The notes under the pieces were generated by a model that made no database searches, was not told the DNA's origin, and saw only the letters and a program-made list of their open reading frames with translations. The translations under genes and the position numbers were made by a program. This document shows, piece by piece, positions 27,233 through 34,855 of a stretch of 38,526 nt of DNA; positions within the stretch are counted from its first letter, which is position 1, and the number at the start of each line of letters is the position of its first letter. Source of the DNA: Actinomycetota bacterium (GTDB taxonomy: Bacteria > Actinomycetota > Thermoleophilia > Gaiellales > Gaiellaceae); contig JACCXC010000111.1 of the NCBI GenBank assembly GCA_013697275.1, positions 1 to 38,526 on the forward strand. Reading direction: 5' to 3'.

Positions 27233-27455
27233 CGACCGGGTGCGGATCGAGATCGCGTTCGAGGGCGGGCAGACGATCGGCGGACTCGTGCCGTCAGCGA
27301 CGGTTGACGAGCTGAGAGACGCGCTCGCCCGGGGCCCGGAGGGCGTCGTCGAAGTCCCGACCGAGGACGGCACCTATCTCGTCCCGCTCCACGCCGTGAT
27401 GTATGTGAAGCGGTTCGTGAAGGAGTCGCGAATCGGCTTCGGCCAGGCGGGCTAG
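27225..27455 (+). CDS. Small DUF3107-like protein
   Basis: GTG 27225 overlaps epimerase end; VRIEIAFEGGQTIGGLVPSATVDELRDAL…VPTEDGTYLVPLHAVMYVKRF. Confidence 0.55.
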   Translation: MADDRVRIEIAFEGGQTIGGLVPSATVDELRDALARGPEGVVEVPTEDGTYLVPLHAVMYVKRFVKESRIGFGQAG

Positions 27456-27480
27456 GCCCGCCCCGGGCGGCCGCGGCCGC
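27456..27480. terminator. GC-rich hairpin/palindrome cluster; possible terminator without T-tract
   Basis: GCCCG-CCC-CGGGC hairpin followed by 14-bp palindrome GCGGCCGCGGCCGC (27467-27480, two overlapping NotI sites). Confidence 0.35.
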
Positions 27481-27576
27481 TCCTTGTCATTCCTCTTACG
27501 AGTTTCTGCTTAGGTGCGATGAAGACGGCCTACCCCTTCCGGGGACACAGCGGACAGGCCGGGGGAGTTCTGAGAC

Positions 27577-28170
27577 ATGAGCGGACAGGACGGAAACGCG
27601 GCGGTCATCGACGGCCCCGCACCGAAGCGCGACGCCGTGCCCGACGTTCGCCGGCTGGTCGAGCGGGCGCAGCGGGGCGATCGGGCTGCGTTCGAGCAGC
27701 TCTACCTCATCCACTTCGACCGGATCTACAGCTACCTGCAGCTCTCCGTCGGGAACCGGCACGACGCCGAAGACCTGACGAATCAGACCTTCATCAAGAT
27801 GCTCGAGTCGATCCATCGTTTCGTCTGGCGGCACGCGCCCTTCTCCGCATGGCTCTTTCGGATCGCGCACAACCTCGCCATGGATCATTTCCGGGCCGGC
27901 TGGCGCTGGCAGCCGGAGGAGAGCCCTCCGGAGGATCCTGATTCTCTCGAGCTCTCCGCAGAGGACGAGGCCTTCCACACGATGGGGCGCGAGAGCATGC
28001 TCGGGATGATCGCGAGCCTGTCCGCCGACCAGCAGCAAGTTCTGACCCTGAAGTTCGTCTTCGACTTTTCGAACGCGGAGGTGGCGGCGATCCTCGCGAA
28101 GACCGAGGGCGCGATCAAGTCGCTCCAGCACCGCGCGCTCGCCTCGCTCCAGCGTCAGCTGACGCGCTGA
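27577..28170 (+). CDS. ECF-type RNA polymerase sigma factor
   Basis: RGDRAAFEQLYLIHFDRIYSYLQLSVGNRHDAEDLTNQTFIKMLES; AWLFRIAHNLAMDHFR; region 4 ADQQQVLTLKFVFDFSNAEVAAILAKTEGAIKSLQHRAL; GGGGGAG Shine-Dalgarno. Confidence 0.93.
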   Translation: MSGQDGNAAVIDGPAPKRDAVPDVRRLVERAQRGDRAAFEQLYLIHFDRIYSYLQLSVGNRHDAEDLTNQTFIKMLESIHRFVWRHAPFSAWLFRIAHNLAMDHFRAGWRWQPEESPPEDPDSLELSAEDEAFHTMGRESMLGMIASLSADQQQVLTLKFVFDFSNAEVAAILAKTEGAIKSLQHRALASLQRQLTR

Positions 28171-28197
28171 GGGCTTTCCGGCCGTAGCCTGGAGCTG

Positions 28198-29142
28198 GTG
28201 GCGCTCCAGGTCGGCATTGTCGGGCTCTCGAACGCGGGGAAGACCACGCTCTTCAACGCGCTCACGAACGCGGGCGCGGAGATCACGGCATACGCGACCG
28301 TCTCCGAGAAGGCGAACGTCGGCATGGCCCCGATCGCCGACGAGCGGCTTCCGAAGCTGGCGGAGCTCGTCAGCGCCCGGAAGGTGACGCCCGCGGCGGT
28401 TCGCGTCGTCGACGTTCCCGGCTCCGGACGGCAGCTCCTCGGGGGCTTGCGCGAGGTGGACGCGCTGCTCGCCGTGCTCAACGGCTGGGCCGCCGATGCG
28501 GATCCCGCCCGGGATCTGGAGACGCTCGAGCTCGAGCTCCTCGTCGCCGACCGCGACCATGTAGAGCGGCGACTCGAGCGGGTGGAGAAGCAGGCGAAGT
28601 CGGGCGAGGCCGCGCTTCGCCAAGAGGTGGAGGACCTTCGCGCTTTGCTCGAGCACCTCGACGAGGGTCGGACCCTGAGGGACTACCCGCGGGAGCTCCC
28701 CTCCGCGCTCGAGCCCCTGACCACCAAGCCGATCGTCGCGGTCGAGAACGGCCCGGTCGGGGTCGACCTGAAGCTCGAGGCCGAGCTTGCCGAGCTTCCG
28801 GAAGACGAGGCGGAGGCGTTCCGCGAAGGCCCCTCGGCGCTCGGGACGATCGCCGGCCGGCTCTTCGAGACGCTCGACCTCCTGAGCTTCTTCACCGTCG
28901 GTGACAAGGAGACGCGGGCCTGGACGCTTCGCCGTGGGCGGACGGCGCTCGACGCCGCGGCGGAGATCCACACCGACATCGCGCACGGCTTCATCCGGGC
29001 GGAGGTGATTCGCTGGGATGCACTCGTTGAGTGCGGGTCTCACGCCGAGGCGGCGCGGCGAGGCCTGATGCGGCTCGAAGGGAAGGCTTACGAGGTAGAG
29101 GACGGCGACGTCCTGAACGTCCGCTTCAGCCCGCCGCGTTAG
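28198..29142 (+). CDS. Divergent YchF/OLA1-like GTPase
   Basis: P-loop GLSNAGKTTLFNALT; TGS-like C-terminus FFTVGDKETRAWTLRRG…IHTDIAHGFIRAEVI…LRLEGKAYEVEDGDVLNVRF-type; GTG 28198 with TAGCCT 7 nt upstream. Confidence 0.85.
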   Translation: MALQVGIVGLSNAGKTTLFNALTNAGAEITAYATVSEKANVGMAPIADERLPKLAELVSARKVTPAAVRVVDVPGSGRQLLGGLREVDALLAVLNGWAADADPARDLETLELELLVADRDHVERRLERVEKQAKSGEAALRQEVEDLRALLEHLDEGRTLRDYPRELPSALEPLTTKPIVAVENGPVGVDLKLEAELAELPEDEAEAFREGPSALGTIAGRLFETLDLLSFFTVGDKETRAWTLRRGRTALDAAAEIHTDIAHGFIRAEVIRWDALVECGSHAEAARRGLMRLEGKAYEVEDGDVLNVRFSPPR

Positions 29143-30353
29143 GCATCGAGCTGCCAGACGTCTCCGCGCAGGAGCGGGACGGCGTCTCCCTCCGCGGTCA
29201 CTCCGTCCACCTCGATCTCCGGCCCGCCCACCATGAAGTCGGTGTGGATCGAGGACTGCGAGACCCCGCGCGCCGCCTGCTCCTCGCGGGAGAGCTCGCT
29301 CGCGTCCACGACACTCGCCAAGCCCTGGCCATAGGCGATGTGCGAGGTCGCGTTCTCGTCGAAGAGCGTGTCGTAGAAGGTGATCCCGGTCTGGCCGACG
29401 CGCGACGAGCCGTCGACGAGCGCGATCTCCCCGAGCGTGCGCGAGCCCTCGTCCGTCGCAACCTGTGCGCGCACGACTTCCTCACCCGTTCGCGCGCTCA
29501 CCTCCTCGATCCGTCCCCCGGCGAAGCGCACGACGAGGCCTTCGACGATCGTGCCCCGGGTGAAGAGGGGCCGTGTGGAGCGGACGACCCCTTCGGCGCG
29601 GCGCGCGTCCGGGGTGGTGAAGACTTCTTCGGTGGGCAGGTTGGGGATGAAGGATCGACCCCACACGGTGTCTTTTCGCGCGCTCGACCAGATCGAGCCC
29701 GCGTGGAGGCCGACGGTCAGGTCTGTGCTCGGGCCGCGATACCGGATCGCATCGAAACGACGTTCGTTCAGCGCAGCCGCTCGCCGCTCGAGGCGCTCGA
29801 CGTGCTTCTGCCAGGCGGCGACCGGGTCGGGCTCGTCCAAACGGACGACTCGGCGAATCGCCGCCCAGAGGCGGCTGAGATCGGTCTCGCCGAAGATCGT
29901 TCGCGACCAGCCCTCCGTCGGGCAGCCGACGATGCACCAGTTGACCAGGCGCTCGGTCACCTGGCGGAGCCAGACGTCGTCCTCCTCCCGACGCCGCGAG
30001 CGGCCGAGGCGGTCGTTGTCCACGTCGTCGAAGAGGTGCGGGTCAGGCGAGCCGCGCACCGTGAGGAAGGCGCCCCGGTCGGCGAAGGCCCTGCGCCGCT
30101 CGAGCATCCAGGGTGGCGTCGACCCGAGCAGCTCGTCCGGCACGGACTCGACTAGGGACTTCCGCACGTCCTCGTCCGAGTAGAGGACGTCGACATAGCG
30201 TGCGCCCGCTGCGTATGCCGCGCGCGTGACCGCCCGGACGAACGGCGCGTGCTCGACGTAGGCGTTCACGCCGAGCATCTGCCCCGGCTCGAGGTTGACG
30301 CCGACCCGGACGACGAGCCGGGCGTAGGCGTCGAGCTCGTCACGCGCGATCAC
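29139..30353 (-). CDS. M29-family aminopeptidase (AmpS/AmpT-like)
   Basis: LVVRVGVNLEPGQMLGVNAYVEHAPFVRAVTRAAYAAGARYVDVLY; FIPNLPTEEVFTTPD; SSIHTDFMVGGPEIEVDG. Confidence 0.92.
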   Translation of the reverse strand: MIARDELDAYARLVVRVGVNLEPGQMLGVNAYVEHAPFVRAVTRAAYAAGARYVDVLYSDEDVRKSLVESVPDELLGSTPPWMLERRRAFADRGAFLTVRGSPDPHLFDDVDNDRLGRSRRREEDDVWLRQVTERLVNWCIVGCPTEGWSRTIFGETDLSRLWAAIRRVVRLDEPDPVAAWQKHVERLERRAAALNERRFDAIRYRGPSTDLTVGLHAGSIWSSARKDTVWGRSFIPNLPTEEVFTTPDARRAEGVVRSTRPLFTRGTIVEGLVVRFAGGRIEEVSARTGEEVVRAQVATDEGSRTLGEIALVDGSSRVGQTGITFYDTLFDENATSHIAYGQGLASVVDASELSREEQAARGVSQSSIHTDFMVGGPEIEVDGVTAEGDAVPLLRGDVWQLDA

Positions 30354-30375
30354 GCGGCGACTCTAGCTGGGCTCC

Positions 30376-30426
30376 TCAGCAGCAGCCGCAGCCGCATCCC
30401 TCGCAATCGCAACACGCTTTCCGCAT
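30376..30426 (-). CDS. Cys-rich micropeptide, 16 aa: MRKACCDCEGCGCGCC
   Basis: Not in ORF track (too short). Reverse strand …GGAGGAGGTGACCG-ATG CGG AAA GCG TGT TGC GAT TGC GAG GGA TGC GGC TGC GGC TGC TGC TGA; AGGAGGTGA Shine-Dalgarno; 7 Cys in 16 residues; divergent from arsR. Confidence 0.65.
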   Translation of the reverse strand: MRKACCDCEGCGCGCC

Positions 30427-30448
30427 CGGTCACCTCCTCCGGTAGCCT

Positions 30449-30466
30449 TATATCGAAGAGTATCGA
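30449..30466. promoter_or_regulatory. Candidate ArsR operator/promoter
   Basis: Direct repeat TATCGA-AGAG-TATCGA (30451-30466) in the 39-bp divergent region between micropeptide and arsR; AT-rich TTATAT/TATAAG cores. Confidence 0.45.
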
Positions 30467-30786
30467 TGAAGGAGCTCGCTGTCATCCAACCGTGTTGCGC
30501 GCCAGGTGCGCCGCGGCTCTCGGTTGCCGAGCGCGAGGCGCTTGCCAGGCGCTTCAAGGCGCTCGCCGATCCCGCGCGCGTAGCCATCGTGAACCGGCTC
30601 GCGGGTGCGGGTGAGGTATGCGTGTGCGCCTTCGTTGGCGAGCTCGGCCTTTCGCAGCCGACGGTCTCCCACCACCTGCGTGTTCTGCGCGAGGCGGGCC
30701 TCGTCGAGGCAGAGCGGCGCGGAACCTGGGCGTACTACCGCGTCGTCCCCGAGACGGTCGAGGCCCTCGCCGCGACTCTCGTCTAG
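30466..30786 (+). CDS. arsR: ArsR-family metal(loid)-responsive repressor
   Basis: Winged helix ALADPARVAIVNRLAGAGEVCVCAFVGELGLSQPTVSHHLRVLREAGLVEAERRGTWAYYRV; CVC motif as in As(III)-type sensors; N-terminal PCC. Confidence 0.92.
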   Translation: MKELAVIQPCCAPGAPRLSVAEREALARRFKALADPARVAIVNRLAGAGEVCVCAFVGELGLSQPTVSHHLRVLREAGLVEAERRGTWAYYRVVPETVEALAATLV

Positions 30787-30894
30787 GGTCGACCCGGCGC
30801 GCGGCGGGACGCTGGGTCTGCCCCTCGAATAGGGCCCGGATAGCCCCGTCAACTGTGACAAGAGAGCGGCGGAAGACAATCAATTCAGGTCTGT

Positions 30895-30935
30895 AGCCCC
30901 GGCCGGGGCTTGCCGGGGTCAAGATCCCCGGTGCG
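30895..30935. terminator. Tandem hairpins between convergent genes, candidate bidirectional terminator
   Basis: Palindrome AGCCCCGGCCGGGGCT (30895-30910), then CCGGGG-TCAAGAT-CCCCGG (30913-30931); lies between arsR and the convergent gene at 30947. Confidence 0.45.
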
Positions 30936-30946
30936 CGGCCCGTGTA

Positions 30947-31429
30947 CTAGTCCAGCGCGTGTCGCGCAGCTTCGACTCGGTGCGGCTCGAGGCCGGCCTG
31001 CTGGCGCTCAGCACGCGAAATGAGCTCCTCCAGGGCGATCCCCTGCAGGCGTTCTGCGACGCCTGTCGCGTCGCGCAGGTTGCGCCAGAGGCTCAGCTTT
31101 CCCTGAATCCCCATGGTCAGGCCCTCGAGCTCGAGCACCCGGCTCAGCGGGGAATACCCGGTCACCTGGCCGTTCAGCTTGAGCCGTCCGAGGCGCTCGG
31201 CCACGAGTGCCAACGCGGGCTTCACCCGGCTCGGCCGGACGCCGACTTGCTGCATGACGGTCAGGAGCGTCCTGCGGTCTTCCATGAGCTCGGGCACGAG
31301 GCTCTCGAGATATGCCCCGAGGTCGTTGCCGCGGTTGCTGCGCAGAGTCCGCTTAGCCAGCTCGACTCCCACGGCCGCGCCGGCCAGGTGGTCGTTCAAG
31401 TAGATCGAGAGAAGCTTCCTTTCCGCCAC
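30947..31429 (-). CDS. Hypothetical helical protein (about 160 aa)
   Basis: GTG 31429 with TAACGT 7 nt upstream; MAERKLLSIYLNDHLAGAAVGVELAKRTLRSNRGNDLGAYLESLVPELMEDRRTLL; helix-rich composition. Confidence 0.8.
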   Translation of the reverse strand: MAERKLLSIYLNDHLAGAAVGVELAKRTLRSNRGNDLGAYLESLVPELMEDRRTLLTVMQQVGVRPSRVKPALALVAERLGRLKLNGQVTGYSPLSRVLELEGLTMGIQGKLSLWRNLRDATGVAERLQGIALEELISRAERQQAGLEPHRVEAARHALD

Positions 31430-31447
31430 GCGGGGGACGTTACCGGC

Positions 31448-32302
31448 CTAGGCCGTCTCCACGGGTCGGGTTGCGGCGACGACGTCGAGTTGGTTCGCGT
31501 GGTAGAGGACGAGTGCCTCGGCCGTTCGCGCCGAGCGGCCGTCGTGGTGCGCGGCGATCGCGTGGAGGAGCTCGGCGCGCGCCTCCGGGTCGAGCCCGCC
31601 GGCGCGCTCTTCCACGAGCCGCAGCCCGAGGTGGACGTGGCCGAGGAGCTTGCCCTCGGCCGTCGGGAGGGAGAGCGGGCCGCGGTCGAGCTCGAGAGTC
31701 CGGCCGACGTCGTGCAAAAGCGCAGCCGCGAGGAGTAGGTCGCGCCGTAGGCGCGGATGCAAGTCGGCGGTGTCGCGGCAGAGCGTCGCCACCGCGACCG
31801 TGTGCTCGAGGAGGCCGCCCGCGTACCGGTGGTGACCCTCGGGCGTGGCCGGGAGCTCCCGGAGCCGGGCACGAAACGAGGCGTCCCCCGCGAACGCGGC
31901 CACGACGGCCCGGAGACCGGGGTGCGTCACCTCCTCGGCCAGGAAGTCGAAGAATCCCTCCGCCTCGTCGAGGTCGCGGCGCGCCTCCGGCACGAGCGCC
32001 GCCAGGTCGGCCTCGGCCTGCTCGACCGACCGAACGTCGAGCTGGAGGCGGTCGCGGAAGCGCTCGACCCGGGCCAACACGCGCACCGCGTCGCCTTCGC
32101 GGAAACGGGAGTCCAGAACCTCCACGTCGCTCCAGACACGTCCTTCGACGCTGCCCGTCGAATCGACCAGCTCGACGACCAGATAGGGACGACCGGCCCG
32201 AGTGCGGAGGCGCCGCTTCCGGCGGACTGCGAAGACCCCTTCGACGGTTCGATCCTCCGCGAGATCCGCGATCCGCGTCTCCGGGGCGGCCGCGACAGTC
32301 AC
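31448..32302 (-). CDS. YhaM-like OB-fold plus HD-domain exoribonuclease
   Basis: N-terminal OB-like RTRAGRPYLVVELVDSTGSVEGRVW; HHRYAGGLLEHTVAVATLC; LLHDVGRTLEL; LLHAIAAHHDG. Confidence 0.85.
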   Translation of the reverse strand: MTVAAAPETRIADLAEDRTVEGVFAVRRKRRLRTRAGRPYLVVELVDSTGSVEGRVWSDVEVLDSRFREGDAVRVLARVERFRDRLQLDVRSVEQAEADLAALVPEARRDLDEAEGFFDFLAEEVTHPGLRAVVAAFAGDASFRARLRELPATPEGHHRYAGGLLEHTVAVATLCRDTADLHPRLRRDLLLAAALLHDVGRTLELDRGPLSLPTAEGKLLGHVHLGLRLVEERAGGLDPEARAELLHAIAAHHDGRSARTAEALVLYHANQLDVVAATRPVETA

Positions 32303-32365
32303 GCACCGAGTCTAGGCAGGGAGCCGGATGCCGAGCCTTCCAGCGCCCTGGGATAGCCTGAGCCG

Positions 32366-33487
32366 GTGGCCCGCCTCAAGCCCTTTCGCGCCTTGCGCTA
32401 CGACACGGCGCGGGCGGGGCCGCTCGAAACGCTCGTCGCGCCGCCGCACGACGTGATTGGCGGCGAGGAGCTCGAGCGCCTGCGGGCAGCGAGCCCGTGG
32501 AACATCGTCCACCTGATTCGGCCCGACGCGCCCGAGGATGCCGCGCGGGCGCTCAGGGAGTGGCGCGCGTCGGAGATCCTCGTCCGGGAGACCTCGCCGG
32601 CGGCCTGGATCCTCGAGGAGACTTTCGCAGGGCCGGACGGCCTCGAGCGTACGCGTCGCGGCGTCGTCGCCAGGACCCGGCTCGAGCCGTACGGGGCCGG
32701 CGACGTCGTCCCACACGAACGGACGCTGGCCTCTCAGAAGGCCGCGCGCCTCGACCTCCTCCGGGCTACGCACACGAAGCTCTCATCCGTCCTCCTGCTC
32801 CACGAAGGTGACTCACCGCCGGCGGTCGACCGCGAGCCGGAGATCGAGGTGGAGTTCGACGGGGTGATCAGCCGGCTCTGGCGCGTCGAGGAGCCAGCCG
32901 AGCTGCTCGAGGGCGTTCGAGGCCGCGCGATCATCGCCGACGGCCACCACCGCTATGAGACGTCGTTGCGCTTCCACGAGGAGCAGGGGACGGAGGAAAC
33001 GGCCTACGTCCTCTCCACGCTCGTCGCCCGGAGTGACCCCGGTCTCGTGATCTTCCCGACCCATCGGCTCGCCCTTGGCCCAGTGCCGGAGCTGAACGGG
33101 CGCCTCCGGCTGACGCCCCTCACCGGCGGCGCGAGCGACGCGCTCGAGTCGCTTGCCCGCGTCCCGCGAGACCGGCCCGCCTTCGTGCTCCTGCGCCCGG
33201 ACGACGCCGTCCTCGCCGAGGCCGGGCCGGAGGACGGCCCGGTCGCCGTGCTCGACACGGCGATCCTGGACGAGCTTGCCCTCCCGGATGTGCGCTTCAC
33301 CGCGAGCGTCGAGGAAGCCGAGCGGGCAGTCCGAAGCGGGGACGCCGAGGCGGCCTTCCTCGTCCGGGCGCCGACGATAGCGCAGGTCGAGGCCGTCGCC
33401 CTGGCCGGCGCGAAGATGCCCGAGAAGAGCACGTACTTCTTCCCGAAGCTGACGAGCGGACTCCTCCTCTCGCCTTTCGACGAGTGA
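32366..33487 (+). CDS. DUF1015-family protein
   Basis: PFRALRYDTARAGPLETLVAPPHDVI; PWNIVHLIRPD; PHERTLASQKAARLDLLRATHTKLSSVLLL; IADGHHRYETSLRF. Confidence 0.92.
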   Translation: MARLKPFRALRYDTARAGPLETLVAPPHDVIGGEELERLRAASPWNIVHLIRPDAPEDAARALREWRASEILVRETSPAAWILEETFAGPDGLERTRRGVVARTRLEPYGAGDVVPHERTLASQKAARLDLLRATHTKLSSVLLLHEGDSPPAVDREPEIEVEFDGVISRLWRVEEPAELLEGVRGRAIIADGHHRYETSLRFHEEQGTEETAYVLSTLVARSDPGLVIFPTHRLALGPVPELNGRLRLTPLTGGASDALESLARVPRDRPAFVLLRPDDAVLAEAGPEDGPVAVLDTAILDELALPDVRFTASVEEAERAVRSGDAEAAFLVRAPTIAQVEAVALAGAKMPEKSTYFFPKLTSGLLLSPFDE

Positions 33488-34302
33488 CCGACTGGCCCGC
33501 CGTCTGCCGCGAGGCGGGCGAGGCCGTCTCCCGCGTGCTCGCCGAGCTGCCCGCCCGGGCCGACCGCGAGCCCGTGCTCGGGACGGGAATGGGCGGGGAC
33601 GAGACGACTGCCGTGGACGCTGCGGCCGAGGCCGCGGTGGTCGAAGTGCTTCGGCGCTCGGGAGCCGGCTTCACTCTCGTCTCGGAGGAGCTGGGTGAGG
33701 AGAAGGTCGGGAGTGGCGGCGACGGCGTCCACGTGGTCGTCGACCCGATCGACGGGAGCCTGAACGCGAAGCGCGGGATCCCGCTCTTCGCCTTGTCGAT
33801 CGCGGTCGCGGACGGGCCAGCCATGGGCGATGTCTTCTTCGGGTACGTCCGTGACTACGGGACGGGCGAGGAATGGACTGCCCGGCGGGGAGAGGGGGCG
33901 CGACTGAACGGGGAGCCGCTCGGCGGCGACCTCCCGAAGAGCGAGGTCGAGATCCTCGCGATGGAGGCGACCCGGACGGACCTCCTCGCCGAGAAGGCCG
34001 GCGCGATGGCCGGCTTCGCCTACCGGACGCGCGTCTTCGGCTCGCTCACCCTCTCCCTCTGCCACCTGGCGGCGGGGCGAGTCGACGCTGTCTGCTCGCT
34101 CAAGCCCGCCCGGAGCGTGGATATCGCCGCCGCCCAGCTCCTCGTCCGCGAGCGCGGCCTCGCGATCGACCTGCCGGACGACCGGCCGTTCGGAGCGGCT
34201 CGACTCGACCTGGAGGCCCGCTCCCGGGTCGTGGCAGGAGCCACGGACGCCGTGTGCGCCGAGCTCTGGCGCAGGCTCACGGCTCGAAGAGATCCTGCGT
34301 GA
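33484..34302 (+). CDS. Inositol monophosphatase/FBPase-family phosphatase
   Basis: GTGMGGDETTAVDAAAEAAVVEVL; VSEELGEE; VVVDPIDGSLNAKRGIPLFALSIAVADG; SVDIAAAQLLVRERG. Confidence 0.9.
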   Translation: MTDWPAVCREAGEAVSRVLAELPARADREPVLGTGMGGDETTAVDAAAEAAVVEVLRRSGAGFTLVSEELGEEKVGSGGDGVHVVVDPIDGSLNAKRGIPLFALSIAVADGPAMGDVFFGYVRDYGTGEEWTARRGEGARLNGEPLGGDLPKSEVEILAMEATRTDLLAEKAGAMAGFAYRTRVFGSLTLSLCHLAAGRVDAVCSLKPARSVDIAAAQLLVRERGLAIDLPDDRPFGAARLDLEARSRVVAGATDAVCAELWRRLTARRDPA

Positions 34303-34855
34303 CGGCAGCGATCCGGCCACGCTGAGTCAGAAAGACGTCCACGGTGAACCACTGAAGGCAGCTTTCGAGCCTGCGGGGCTGGACGCTGACCCGGCGAAGG
34401 GACGCCACCCGCGGCGGCGGCGGGACCGGCGGCGAGACGCAGTGACGGTGCGGGCCGAGTGAGAACGCGAGCGGTCCGCGGCTCTGGCCGAGGAGCTCGA
34501 GCGCTGAGAAGGGGCCCACCCCAGCCCTGAAGTCGCCCCCGGGCGGACGAAGGAGCCATGCTTGTGGGTCGGAAAGCTCGGCCCTCGCCCGCTCGAGCAA
34601 GAGGTGGCTTCCCAGACCGAGGTGCACGCGCCCGGCGAAAGGGACGGCGGACGCCGTCCGGGCCGATGGTCGTCGCGCGAGCTCCGCCAGCCTTCGCAGG
34701 ATCGCGCGGTCGCGAGGCGTTGTCGGCTCCGGCGCCCTCGACGTCGTGCCGACTGGCTTCTCCGGTGGCTTCAGGGCATCGCGGGCGGGCCCCTCGGCAC
34801 TGCAGCCGCCGAGGAGCCCGACCGCGCAGAGCGCGGCGAGCGATGCCGCCCTCAC
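34277..34855 (-). CDS. Putative lipoprotein of unknown function
   Basis: Signal peptide and lipobox AVGLLGGC; 3' end overlaps the convergent IMPase; overlaps upstream gene by 4 bp. Confidence 0.6.
   Translation of the reverse strand: MRAASLAALCAVGLLGGCSAEGPARDALKPPEKPVGTTSRAPEPTTPRDRAILRRLAELARRPSARTASAVPFAGRVHLGLGSHLLLERARAELSDPQAWLLRPPGGDFRAGVGPFSALELLGQSRGPLAFSLGPHRHCVSPPVPPPPRVASLRRVSVQPRRLESCLQWFTVDVFLTQRGRIAAVTQDLFEP

Noticed and set aside
27467-27480. GCGGCCGCGGCCGC as a protein-binding operator
   Set aside because: Perfect GC palindromes of this length are not rare at this base composition; treated only as part of a possible terminator.
27496-29043. 515-aa minus-strand ORF
   Set aside because: Antisense shadow of the sigma factor and YchF-like genes; no domain motifs.
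30376-30378. TGA of the Cys micropeptide as selenocysteine codon (…CGCGCCU)
   Set aside because: Read-through gives only GAQLESPRDRA before another TGA; no SECIS-like hairpin recognised and no sel genes in the window. Ordinary stop is simpler.
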